A stretch of 64,000 bases of DNA from Acetobacter persici JCM 25330. Lineage in GTDB: Bacteria; Pseudomonadota; Alphaproteobacteria; Acetobacterales; Acetobacteraceae. Position numbers and translations under genes: made by a program. This document shows positions 55,922 to 64,000 of this stretch, one piece after another (the stretch's first letter is position 1; every line of letters starts with the position of its first letter). Below the pieces are notes generated by a model, which made no database searches, had not been told where the DNA came from, and was given only the letters and a program-made list of their open reading frames with translations. The stretch lies in assembly GCF_000613905.1 (NCBI RefSeq), contig NZ_BAJW01000008.1, positions 1 to 64,000 of the forward strand, given 5' to 3'.

Positions 55922-56811
55922 GGACATGACTCCTCTACGACAGAGTTTCGTTCCGCCCGGAACGTGATGACGAGCACGTCGCGATATGCCAGCTGGTTTC
56001 CGTCTTTCGGAAACACCGGACTGACGCCATGAACGACCTTTTCGTCGTCCACGAGCGCGATATCGAAACGTTCCTGGAGCGTGAAATCCGTCAGGGGAAC
56101 GCCCGCGAGGGAGTAGATGGTCGTCTCCCCGCCAGTGACATTCTGACGATCAATCAGCACCATCAGCACATAGGAGACCCCATCGCGATGAGCCCCCTCC
56201 GGGGTCGGTTTCCCGCCGTGTTCGATCGCTTCGATGCGGAACTGGTGGACTTCGACAAACCAGGATGCCACGGGATCGACACCGGAAAAGACCGTTGAAG
56301 CAAACTGAAGAAGAGTATTGAGCACGACCCCGTCGGCGATCGTGTCAGGGATCGGCTCGAAATGACGCTCTACCCCGCCATTGAGATGGTTGTAGCTGAC
56401 CGTTTGATAATGTGGTCGGTGCGGCAGTCTCTTAATTCTGTGATCGTTCGAGACATGATATGCGGCATGTCGACGTCGGCGATAAACACCGCGATCCCCC
56501 ATATAGGTATCGACTGGCATATCGTTCCAGGAATCACAGAAGTCATTGAGACGAACAGTGCTGCATCCCGAAGAAGATTGAAAAACGTTTCTCAGTATCT
56601 GTCCGTCCGACATGAAATAGCTTTGTGACGTGATAGCATTCTGAGCAGCCTGCAAGGAGCGTTCGATTGTGCGATGGCCATCGGAACTATCGGTGAATAT
56701 TGGTAACGACATGATTGTGTCCACAACAGTTTCTGCCAGTGCCGCACTCGCGACAATTCTGCAAATGACATGCTGTGGCAGGGCAAAAAATCGATTTGTT
56801 CTGACGCTCAT
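55918..56811 (-). CDS. 2-oxoglutarate/Fe(II) dioxygenase (2OG-Fe dioxygenase family), putative amino-acid hydroxylase
   Basis: A 297-residue protein. The facial triad is visible as GAHRDGVSYVLMVLIDRQNV (HxD) and a later VVHGVSPV histidine, and YRDVLVITFRAER provides a 2-oxoglutarate-binding arginine candidate. GGETTIYSL is typical of this family, which includes free L-isoleucine hydroxylases. The N-terminal 100 residues are less conserved. The coupled LysE exporter and ThrH, with a divergent LysR gene, suggest hydroxylation of a free amino acid followed by export. The substrate cannot be read from the sequence. Confidence 0.78.
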   Translation of the reverse strand: MSVRTNRFFALPQHVICRIVASAALAETVVDTIMSLPIFTDSSDGHRTIERSLQAAQNAITSQSYFMSDGQILRNVFQSSSGCSTVRLNDFCDSWNDMPVDTYMGDRGVYRRRRHAAYHVSNDHRIKRLPHRPHYQTVSYNHLNGGVERHFEPIPDTIADGVVLNTLLQFASTVFSGVDPVASWFVEVHQFRIEAIEHGGKPTPEGAHRDGVSYVLMVLIDRQNVTGGETTIYSLAGVPLTDFTLQERFDIALVDDEKVVHGVSPVFPKDGNQLAYRDVLVITFRAERNSVVEESCP

Positions 56812-56861
56812 TCGTGAGGTAATCTCACATGTCCGGGTCGCAACGCGGAGATGAATAAAGC

Positions 56862-57779
56862 ATGCGTATTCCTGTCCGCCTTCCGTCGCTCAACGCACTT
56901 CGCTCTTTCGAAGCCGCAGCCCGGCATGAAACGCTGCAAGCGGCCGCAGACGAACTGCACGTCACCCACGGAGCCGTCAGCCGGCAGATCAGACAACTCG
57001 AAGATGAACTGGGCGAAGAGCTGTTCATACGTCGTGCGCGTGCCAACGTTCTGAACGACCGTGGGCGAGCACTTGCAGCAAAGCTGCATGACGCGTTTCA
57101 GGATCTTGCACAGGCACTGGAGGACTTTCATCGCGATGGCATTATTCCGCCGTTGTCGATCTCATGTGAGCCGACGCTGTGTCTGAAAATGCTGATTCCG
57201 GCACTTGGCGACCTGAAGCGCGATACCGGTCTGGATGTGAAGGTCTTTGCCGCCGGGGGACCGATCGATTTCGAGAAAGACCGAATCGATCTTGCTATTC
57301 GCCGGGAAGATTTTCGGGTCGATCAGGAACTACACATTTATCCGCTCTGCGACGAGGCGACCGGGCCCGTGGTCACCCCCATGTTGGTCGCGGATGGAAA
57401 GGCGGACTCTTTGTTCAGGAGTGCCCAGCTGCACACGATGACGCGTCCCGACGCATGGAAACAATGGTTAAGTCTTTCGGGTTTAAAACGCACACGTGCT
57501 CCCAAACTCACGTTCGAGCATTTTTACCTGGCGCTTCAGGCCGCGCAGGCCGGACAAGGTGCGGCGCTCGCATCAGTCTTCATGGCGGCCGGGGATATCG
57601 AGGCAGGGCTCCTCGTCGCGCCGCGGCGGTTTGCGCGCGACGGAACACGCTATGTCTGCCTGTCGTCGGCCAATATTGCACAGGATGACCGAAAGCGGGC
57701 ATTCTGCACGTGGCTTGCTGAGCGGATGAATCGCACCCTCGAAAAATTTGTGGACCGTGAAACGGTATCCAGACCTTGA
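56862..57779 (+). CDS. LysR-family (GcvA-like) regulator
   Basis: A 305-residue regulator. RLPSLNALRSFEAAARHETL, QAAADELHVTHGAVSRQIRQ and LEDELGEELFIRR form the GcvA-type helix-turn-helix. The effector domain contains DLAIRREDFR. It is divergent from the dioxygenase operon with a 50-nt gap, so both promoters and its operator must overlap. An amino-acid co-inducer is likely from context. Confidence 0.87.
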   Translation: MRIPVRLPSLNALRSFEAAARHETLQAAADELHVTHGAVSRQIRQLEDELGEELFIRRARANVLNDRGRALAAKLHDAFQDLAQALEDFHRDGIIPPLSISCEPTLCLKMLIPALGDLKRDTGLDVKVFAAGGPIDFEKDRIDLAIRREDFRVDQELHIYPLCDEATGPVVTPMLVADGKADSLFRSAQLHTMTRPDAWKQWLSLSGLKRTRAPKLTFEHFYLALQAAQAGQGAALASVFMAAGDIEAGLLVAPRRFARDGTRYVCLSSANIAQDDRKRAFCTWLAERMNRTLEKFVDRETVSRP

Positions 57780-57803
57780 TCGGGAAAACACGAGCCAATA
57801 AAA

Positions 57804-57834
57804 AATGCGACTTCCGGACTACGGAAGTCGCATT
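57804..57834. terminator. Bidirectional terminator between lysR and parB
   Basis: AATGCGACTTCCG (57804-57816) and CGGAAGTCGCATT (57822-57834) form a perfect 13-bp stem with a 5-nt loop. An A-run on its left gives a U-tract for leftward transcripts from parB. The LysR gene ends 24 nt upstream. Confidence 0.8.
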
Positions 57835-57855
57835 CGTGCAAGAAACCTCGATGAT

Positions 57856-59942
57856 TTACTCCGCGGCGATCTCCTCGCTCAGGAAAGTCGGTAACGTGAC
57901 GTCACCTGTTCCGTTATCGTCTTCAGTGACGGAATCTCCTGTTTGAGGAGCACCCGCCCGTAGTGCATTGGGCAACCAGCCTGCCCCCTCGAGCAGCCGT
58001 TCGGCCTCGCGGGCCATGTCGGCCTTCTTGAGATGGGCGATCATCTCTGCCGCCTGCTCGCCCCGCGCTTCACGTACCGCGTCGAGAATATGCGGTTTGG
58101 TGACGCGTCCCAGGTAATTTTCGACTGTCGGCTGCCATCCTGCTTCCACCGGATCTAACCGCAGGGCTGAGGCCAGCCGGTCGCTTCGGGCCAGACGTCG
58201 CTCAATCGTTCGTGGCGAGACCGCCGCATGCGGATTTGCCTTTTCGAACAGGGCATTGACCCCGAATGACAGACAATGCGCCAGCAGAGCCAGGCGGCTG
58301 GTTTCATCCAGGCGGTCCAGCCAGAGCCACAATGCGTCTTCATCCTGCGGCAAATCCTGCTTCCATCCTTCATGGCGTGCGCGGACGTCATGCGCTGGCA
58401 TGCTGGTCGCCAGATCAGCCGATTGTAACGGCAGGACGACGGAACGAACGCCTGCTTCGAGGCAGGCACCCGATCGGTCATCGCGAAACAGGTTCAGGCA
58501 AAGTGTATGGAGAAACTCGGTCAGCGCCACGTGAGGATTGCTGGCCAGCGCATCCCGAAGGGCGAGCGTGCGCCATGCCGTCAGTTCGGAGAGCAACCGT
58601 TCCGGGATGGGGCGGCGGACGTCTTCTTCGTCTTCAGCGTCATCGGGCAGGTCGGGCTCTCCCGCCCCTGCGATCGTGTAATCGTCGTTTTCGTCATGCG
58701 CAGCGCTGGCTTCCACGGCCTGCGCAGAAGTGTGCGTGTCCGGTGAGCTTTCATCTTCCATATCTTCCGGATGGGCGAAACCGCGTTCAATCAGGAGGGT
58801 GCCGTCGCTATCGAGCTGACGAAGGCCCCCGCGCGAACAACATCACCGGGATCGAAGATCGCGGGACGGGTTTCGAAGGCTTCGATCGCCTGTTCGATCT
58901 CACCGAGACGGCTGTCCACCTCATCGGGCAGTTCATCCGCCTGGGCGTATTCCGCCTCGATCGCCTCCTGCTCGATGCGGAGGGCTTCAAGACGTGTCGT
59001 TTCCTCTTCGGAGAGGGGAACCGGCGTATTGTCGATCTCGACAAGGTGACGCGTATGCCCCCAGGGGAAAGACAGATCGGTTTCGACCCACTTCCATCCT
59101 TCGGTACGGACCTGCTCGGCTGCCGCGTGCAGTTTTTCCATGACCAGCCGGTCAAGAATAGCCGGGTCCTGAAGCCATCCACCATCGTCGGCTTCGAAGA
59201 GGTCACGCATCACGTGGCCACCAGCCACGACATAGGCATCGAGCCCGACGAAGCGGGCACGCGCGTCCGACGCCCGCACGGTCTTCTCGGTCAGCATGCG
59301 ACGGATGACATAAGGCTCGCGGTTTTGGCTCTGGGCAATAATCTCCCAGACCTGCTCCTGACGGGCGGTATCGTCGCTGATGGAAAAGGCCATCAGCTGC
59401 TCCAGCCGCATGCCGTCCTGTTCGTAAACCTCAAGCAGGTTTTCGGAAACCGTCATCAGACGAAGACGCTGTTTGACGACGGAGACCGGAACGAAGAACG
59501 CGGCTGCGATTTCCTCTTCGGACATGCCTTTTTCCAGCATGTCGCGGAATGCCCGGAACTGGTCCAGCGGGTGCAGGGCGACGCGCTGGACGTTTTCGGC
59601 GAGAGAGTCATCCTCGGCGAGAATGGCTGATCCGGCCTCGCGCACGACGCAGGGCACCGGCGCCGTCTTGTTGAGTTTCTTCTGTTTGACCAGTAATTCA
59701 AGTGCGCGGAAACGACGGCCGCCTGCGGGAACTTCGAACAGGCCGGTCTCCGTTCCCGTGTCGTCGAGAACAGGACGGACGTTCAGGCTCTGCAGCAGGC
59801 CGCGGCGTTCGATGTCGCGGGCCAGTTCCTCGATCGAGAGACCCGACTTCACACGCCGGACGTTGGATTGTGACAGAACAAGCTTATGGAAGGGAATATC
59901 CCGGGAAGAGCTCAGGCTGATTTTCTGAATGGCGGTAGCCAT
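57856..59942 (-). CDS. parB: ParB/RepB/Spo0J-family plasmid partition protein, split by a frameshift
   Basis: The N-terminal frame (59942-58791) has SRDIPFHKLVLSQSNVRRVK, the nuclease-like VPAGGRRFRALELLV, the LAEDDSLAENVQRVALHPLD box and a KorB/Spo0J-type helix-turn-helix (SEEEIAAAFFVPVSVVKQRL). It ends abruptly after VRAGAFVS. Another frame carries LDSDGTLLIERGFAHPED and the second half (LSELTAWRTLALRDALASNP, WQPTVENYLGRVTKPHILDA, LKKADMAREAERLLEGAGWL) to 57856. One added base near 58816-58820 joins them into about 695 residues, the usual length of these long plasmid ParB-like proteins. No parA or parS was seen in the window. Confidence 0.82.
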
Positions 59943-60105
59943 GGCGAAAACTCCATGACAGGCGGAGCGGAGACTCTCTCCCCTCCTTTCAACCCGTCAC
60001 GGAATTTCCAGCTTTACTCTTCCTCTCCGTGCTCCCTCACCGGAAAAGCCGGAGCTATGGTGACCAGAAGCAGAAAAAATTACTTTCACCGGCCGATATA
60101 TCTGC

Positions 60106-60705
60106 TTACTGATCGACCGGTATGTAGCCAGGCAATGCTTCAACATCGCTGATCCAGCGACGTAATGACGGGTAGGGCTCCAGTGAAATTTCGCCCTGTG
60201 GGGCCAGCGCCAGGTAGGGATAGGCCGCGCAATCAGCAATGGTCGGACGTTCGGTCGCCAACCATTTGTGGCCCGAAAGATAATCGTCGATGATCTTCAG
60301 GGTCCGTTCACTCGCTTTGGCCGCGTCATCATACCGAAGCGGGTAGCCGAACAGCTTGACCAGTCGTGCGTCTGCGGGACCATGCTGGATCTCATTCACG
60401 GCGACTGAGAGCCACTGGGCCACTTTGGCGCGTCCGACAGGATCGGACGGAAGCCAGTCGTGCTTGCCATAGGTTTCCGCCAGATAGACGAGGATGGCCT
60501 GAGAGTCCCAGATAACGGTTTCGCCATCCTGGAACACGGGCACCTGCTGCCACGGATTGAGTGCTGTGAATTTTGCTGTTTTTTGAGCTCCGGCGGCGAG
60601 GTCGACATTCCTGATCTCAAGTTCGATGCCGACCAGGGCTGCGAACAGCCGGACCTTGTAGCAGTTTCCTGAAGGTGGACAGTTATAGAGTATCGGTAGT
60701 GTCAT
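60106..60705 (-). CDS. Glutathione S-transferase
   Basis: A 199-residue cytosolic GST. The thioredoxin-like domain has ILYNCPPSGNCYKVRLFAAL and NPWQQVPVFQDGETVIWDSQ AILVYLAE (the VP cis-proline and D/ES glutathione site). The C-terminal helical domain has WLATERPTIADCAAYPYLAL. It conjugates or isomerises electrophiles with glutathione. TdaB in tropodithietic acid clusters is also a GST, but this gene is 33 kb from the paa operon and no link is claimed. Confidence 0.85.
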   Translation of the reverse strand: MTLPILYNCPPSGNCYKVRLFAALVGIELEIRNVDLAAGAQKTAKFTALNPWQQVPVFQDGETVIWDSQAILVYLAETYGKHDWLPSDPVGRAKVAQWLSVAVNEIQHGPADARLVKLFGYPLRYDDAAKASERTLKIIDDYLSGHKWLATERPTIADCAAYPYLALAPQGEISLEPYPSLRRWISDVEALPGYIPVDQ

Positions 60706-60941
60706 GACCGGTCGTTCCTTTGTAACTCTGCCTGTGCAAGGTGATGCATCTTCATCACTTGCGGTTTGAAGTCAAAACGAAAACCATAAACGACGCTCTG
60801 ATTGACCGGTTCGTACAATATTGCCTGCCCGCACTTCCCCGCGCCGATCCCTGGCGTCGGGCGGTTGGAAAGGTGTTTTGCGCTGGGCGTATTCACCTCC
60901 TGCCTATTTCCCAGTGACAAACAGCCGAAGCCGTTCACCAC
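60702..60941 (-). CDS. Short ORF upstream of the GST gene, doubtful
   Basis: A 79-codon frame whose stop overlaps the GST start (ATGA), the pattern of a coupled gene. The predicted protein (MVNGFGCLSLGNRQEVNTPS...) matches no family I recognise and lacks an evident ribosome-binding site. It could be the tail of a decayed gene or chance. Confidence 0.25.
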   Translation of the reverse strand: MVNGFGCLSLGNRQEVNTPSAKHLSNRPTPGIGAGKCGQAILYEPVNQSVVYGFRFDFKPQVMKMHHLAQAELQRNDRS

Positions 60942-61073
60942 GGGACCATAGGTCCGGGTGTTCTATTTGGCAGGCCACCCGACATAGGAGGCCGCCCAGT
61001 GCAAAAAGCGTTTCCACACGCCAATGCGGAATCTACCCAAATCCGGGCGTCAAGAAAAGCGAATTGAAAACAA

Positions 61074-61455
61074 TCAATGGAAATTCCGTGACCTGAAATT
61101 GAGTGGGGCGAGATCGTGCCTCGCGTGATCATCCTTTCCACCCCGCTCCCCTACGTGCCGCAGCCGCCCCGAAAGGTCCGTCAGTTCCAGCGTCACCAGA
61201 TGCACCACGTCACCCTCGCACTGGATGCGTCCTTTCGCCGCCATCATGCTGGCCGACAAGATGATCGATCGGTATTTCTCGAAGATGTTCGGCTAGATGA
61301 CGAGTTTGGCGGTGCCAGTTTCGTCCGGCGGGCTCCGCGCCCTTTCCGTCACGCAATGCCATGACGACGCCGCACCGCACGATCTTTCTAGCGCGGAGAT
61401 CGTCGCGCAGGAATGACACGGGATGGGCGCTCAGACTGTGCCCTACACCGGCGAC
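61074..61455 (-). pseudogene. dnaE2: dnaE2 (error-prone DNA polymerase) C-terminal relic
   Basis: The reverse strand encodes pieces of the DnaE2 C-terminus in different frames: HPVSFLRDDLRARKIV, then DETGTAKLVI, a TAG where tryptophan is expected, PNIFEKYRSIILSASMMAAK, GRIQCEGDVVHLVTLELTDL and the ending NFRSRNFH. A frameshift, a stop and a deletion between the blocks show it is decayed. The rest of the polymerase and the imuAB partners are absent. Confidence 0.6.
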
Positions 61456-61490
61456 AATGCAGCCGCATCATGGATTGCCTGCCGTCCTAT

Positions 61491-62240
61491 TCAAATACCC
61501 GAGTCAGGTTGGTTAAGCGTACGACCCGTCCGCAGTGTATGAGCCCATCCGGTTCGACCATGCAGTTCGGCACGCCGCGCAGCCTTTTCAAAATCATAAG
61601 TCACGGCACGCAATTCGACGCGCCAGAATCCCGCTTCTCGCTCGGCAACAAGATAACGTGCGCGAGGGCCTCCCGGCTCGGGAAGATCAGGCATAATTGG
61701 ATCGTCATCATAAGCGGGCAGGCCCACGCTGCCGGGATTGGCGATAATACGGCCATCTTGCAGCGAGATGCTACGCGCTACATGCGTATGACCGCATAAC
61801 GCCAGAAGATGATGAGTGGCATGGTAAGCGATTTCGGCTTTGCTCGCCTTCCGCATAGCACCAGGCTTGCCCCGATGCAGCCAGTAAGCCTCGTCACAGG
61901 TCGGTGTGCCGTGACAAAGCAGAACATCAGGAAAGGGTTCCAACCGCGCGGGCAGACCAGCCAGCCATGCTCGATGGCGCGGTGTTATACGCGTAGTCGC
62001 AAAACCATCGGACGTGTTGGAATCCAGGCCCGGCAACAGCATCTGTCGCTCGTGGTTGCCAGCGAGGGTGGGCCAAGCTAACGCTATCAGACGGTCTGCG
62101 GTTTCCGATGGCCACAAAGGCCCGGAAAGGCAATCTCCCAAATTGTAAATTCGATCGACGTGTAATTGGGACGCATCCGCTATTACGGCCTCTAAAGCAG
62201 GGAGATTACCATGAATGTCGGACAAAATGGCGATTTTCAT
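61491..62240 (-). CDS. YfcE/MJ0936-type metallophosphoesterase
   Basis: A 249-residue calcineurin-like phosphoesterase: MKIAILSDIHGNLPALEAVI (D-x-H), IYNLGDCLSGP (GD), TLAGNHERQML (GNHE), LCHGTPTCDEAYW, LLALCGHTHVARS (GHTH) and IANPGSVGLPAYDDD complete the dimetal site. It probably hydrolyses phosphodiesters such as 2',3'-cyclic nucleotides. ATG 62240 begins exactly at the family N-terminus; it lies 16 nt after the stop of the transporter gene upstream. Confidence 0.87.
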   Translation of the reverse strand: MKIAILSDIHGNLPALEAVIADASQLHVDRIYNLGDCLSGPLWPSETADRLIALAWPTLAGNHERQMLLPGLDSNTSDGFATTRITPRHRAWLAGLPARLEPFPDVLLCHGTPTCDEAYWLHRGKPGAMRKASKAEIAYHATHHLLALCGHTHVARSISLQDGRIIANPGSVGLPAYDDDPIMPDLPEPGGPRARYLVAEREAGFWRVELRAVTYDFEKAARRAELHGRTGWAHTLRTGRTLNQPDSGI

Positions 62241-62256
62241 TGGAGAAACCATAGTT

Positions 62257-63171
62257 TTAGCCAAGCGCCGCGAGCACGACGGGGATCGTTACGGCCGCAA
62301 GAGCCGTTTGAACGCTGATGATCCCTGCTGCTATCCGATGTTCTCCTCCGAGCAATCGTGCCATGATGTAAGCTGACGGAGTACAGGGCAGAGCATTGAA
62401 CAGGACGATTGCACTGAGAGGGACTCCTCGGAGGCCGAGTGTTTCACCAATGATGTAAGTGGTAAGAGGGACCAGCACAAGTTTGACGACGGTTGATTGC
62501 AAAACTGGTCCATGGGACATGCGCGCGGCCGTAATGTCTAGGCCAGCTCCAACGGCAAGCAAGCCGAGAGGCAGTGAGGCCTTACCCAAGATGTTAAGAG
62601 TTGAGGTCAACGGTCTCGGAATCTCAATACCAAGGAAATTGACGACTATACCTACCAGAACCGAGACGATGACAGGATTGGTCGCTATCGTTTTAATCAG
62701 GCGTAATTTATCAAGGGGACCGTCGCTCCCATGGAAAGCGAGTACGATAATCGAACCTACATTCAGGACGGGAATCGTAATTGCAATGGCAACTGCTGTG
62801 ACCATAAGTCCAAGATGCCCATAGAGCGCGGTGGCAGCAGCAACGCCAACATATGTATTTGGGCGAAGGGCTCCTTGTAGAACTGATGAAAAAATCGGAC
62901 CTGGCTGCGGTCGGATAACTCGCCACCCGTAAAGCAGCGCCCCTCCTGTCGCAACCGCACCCAACAATGTAATGGCGATTGAATACAGCGAGAAGCCCGC
63001 GAAGTTGGCAGTCGCGATCTGACTGAACATCAGGCTCGGGAACAGATAAAAATAGTTAAGTTTCTCGCATGGAAGCCAAAACTCTTCTGCAATAAGGGAT
63101 TTACTTTTCAATAAAAACCCCAGACCAATAATTGCAAATATAGGAACCAGTGCGACAGTTATTTCAATCAT
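62257..63171 (-). CDS. AEC-family (auxin efflux carrier-type) permease
   Basis: A 304-residue membrane protein with about ten hydrophobic helices: LVPIFAIIGLGFLLKSKSLI at the start, PRPLTSTLNILGKASLPLGL in the middle, ALPCTPSAYIMARLLGG near the end, all typical of AEC transporters of malonate, malate or auxin-like acids. It is followed by the phosphoesterase gene and preceded by a TauE-type gene, all leftward. Confidence 0.85.
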   Translation of the reverse strand: MIEITVALVPIFAIIGLGFLLKSKSLIAEEFWLPCEKLNYFYLFPSLMFSQIATANFAGFSLYSIAITLLGAVATGGALLYGWRVIRPQPGPIFSSVLQGALRPNTYVGVAAATALYGHLGLMVTAVAIAITIPVLNVGSIIVLAFHGSDGPLDKLRLIKTIATNPVIVSVLVGIVVNFLGIEIPRPLTSTLNILGKASLPLGLLAVGAGLDITAARMSHGPVLQSTVVKLVLVPLTTYIIGETLGLRGVPLSAIVLFNALPCTPSAYIMARLLGGEHRIAAGIISVQTALAAVTIPVVLAALG

Positions 63172-63183
63172 GAGTGATTTTAC

Positions 63184-63918
63184 TCAGAAACTAGATTTAA
63201 TGAGTACGGCCGCACCATAGACAGCAATGAATCCGGTAATCGCTTTGTCATAGAAGACCCCGGAGGCACGCTGGAAAATAAGCTGGCCGACCATCCCATA
63301 TACAAGGGCTGCAACGATGGCAGCGATGACGCTGTGTAGCCCAAGAACCTCAGGTTTCAGGACGGCGATCGTCGCGATTTGAACGATACCGAACGACAAA
63401 TAATAGGTCGCGATTGTTGCCCGAATCTCCGTCTTTTCGCGATATACAGTCGACGCGTACACAGATAAGAGTGCGCCGCCCATGTTTGTGAGTCCGTGAA
63501 GCGCGCCCATCACAAGCAGATAAGGATTTTCGGCCCGTGCAATAAATTGTGCCAAGCGCTGCTGTAACTTGATGTTGATCCGGATCGCGGAAGCCAGAAG
63601 CATTGTTACGCCAATGGCAACATCGATCTTCGCATGAAGGTTGAACGTAAGCACGAGTGCAAGCACGGCCACCAAAGGAAGAAGGCAAAGAAGAGGTCTC
63701 GCGTGTACCCATGTGGAACGCGCGTAAGCGTGGCCACCCGCAACCTGTATCGTCGAAATCGCCAATGATGCCGGCAGAAGCCAGCCAAGAGCCGTAGGAA
63801 ATGGCAGCCCTAAAAGCAGGAGCGTCGGCGTCCCAAAGACGAGAAGCCCCATGCCAAACACGGATTGAACGACCGAAAATGCCAGTATGGCTATAACGAT
63901 GATGGTTGTTTGTTCCAT
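63184..63918 (-). CDS. TauE/SafE-family sulfite/organic anion exporter
   Basis: A 244-residue protein with about eight hydrophobic segments. FSVVQSVFGMGLLVFGTPTL is the first half-repeat signature and YLLVMGALHGLTNMGGALLS the second. The start at 63918 has an AGGTAT-like box and begins at the family N-terminus. It lies 12 nt upstream of the AEC gene and is probably cotranscribed. Substrate is likely a small organosulfur or carboxylate anion. Confidence 0.83.
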   Translation of the reverse strand: MEQTTIIVIAILAFSVVQSVFGMGLLVFGTPTLLLLGLPFPTALGWLLPASLAISTIQVAGGHAYARSTWVHARPLLCLLPLVAVLALVLTFNLHAKIDVAIGVTMLLASAIRINIKLQQRLAQFIARAENPYLLVMGALHGLTNMGGALLSVYASTVYREKTEIRATIATYYLSFGIVQIATIAVLKPEVLGLHSVIAAIVAALVYGMVGQLIFQRASGVFYDKAITGFIAVYGAAVLIKSSF

Positions 63919-64000
63919 CACATACCTCCGAGAGTAACTCCGCCAGGCAATTACGCAGTCGCCAGCCATTGCTCATCGTTGACGACATGACTGAAGACCG

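Noticed and set aside
58266-59630. A 454-codon forward frame
   Set aside because: Antisense to parB, with no family motif.
60106-60705. GST as a TdaB-like member of the troponoid pathway
   Set aside because: It lies 33 kb from the operon among unrelated genes; GSTs are common, so no link is supported.
1-64000. CRISPR arrays, tRNA or rRNA genes
   Set aside because: No regularly spaced repeats, cloverleaf sequences or rRNA-like stretches were noticed on reading either strand.

Overview
The window reads as a plasmid or plasmid-derived accessory region of an acetic acid bacterium (Acetobacteraceae, e.g. the Komagataeibacter/Gluconacetobacter/Acetobacter group). The evidence is a plasmid backbone on the right (long ParB-like protein, DUF932 protein, DUF3363-type relaxase part, HU), several toxin-antitoxin or defence genes, and many IS5/IS110/IS481/IS3/IS630 pieces. 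This is inference from protein families; no marker gene fixes the species. No rRNA, tRNA or CRISPR array was seen.

Layout. 1-0.75 kb: vapBC (vapC cut by the window edge) and a DUF2384 antitoxin relic. 0.8-6.0 kb: a small AT-rich defence island with an ApeA-like HEPN gene, a Fic relic broken by an IS5 remnant, and an overlapping ATPase + HNH nuclease pair resembling Septu (PtuAB). 7.2-27.2 kb: one very long leftward operon, the centrepiece. 27.5 kb: a divergent metallo-beta-lactamase-fold hydrolase. 28.8-36 kb: flavin reductase, then a leftward EmrB / ferritin-like / EmrA / outer-membrane-factor / pirin operon with a divergent LysR gene. 37-41.7 kb: small ORF, FadR-type regulator, LuxR solo, TonB-dependent siderophore receptor. 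41.9-46.7 kb: IS630 and IS3 relics, a methylase-relaxase chimera, HU, and an AbiE-type toxin-antitoxin pair. 46.9-51.9 kb: ECF sigma/anti-sigma with SrpA-type catalase and cytochrome b561, then a benzoylformate-decarboxylase-like ThDP enzyme. 52-60 kb: plasmid-type hypotheticals, DUF932, an amino-acid hydroxylase/exporter/ThrH operon with a LysR gene, and ParB. 60-64 kb: GST, dnaE2 relic, phosphoesterase, AEC and TauE transporters.

How the central operon works (inference from families). Class II DAHP synthase, an AroK-AroB fusion, AroC and AroA supply chorismate. A divergent prephenate-dehydratase-like protein and a phenylpyruvate-decarboxylase-like ThDP enzyme lead to phenylacetate. PaaK activates it, and PaaA, a fused PaaB-PaaC, PaaD and PaaE epoxidise the ring. 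PaaG isomerises the epoxide to the seven-membered oxepin. There is no PaaZ aldehyde dehydrogenase and no PaaF/H/J. Instead there are a stand-alone MaoC-type hydratase, a 4HBT thioesterase and an acyl-CoA-dehydrogenase-like flavoenzyme. This is the set expected for diverting the phenylacetyl-CoA pathway into a tropone/tropolone-type product, as in tropodithietic acid and bacterial tropolone pathways. The self-contained precursor supply, the fusions and the acetic-acid-bacterial setting make it the most notable system here.

Caution: at least seven conserved genes (aroKB, paaK, the 4HBT thioesterase, the outer-membrane factor, the TonB receptor, DUF932, parB) are each split by one single-base indel, mostly where a short G/C run is one base too short or long. 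Correcting it restores normal family lengths, so sequencing or assembly errors are at least as likely as decay.
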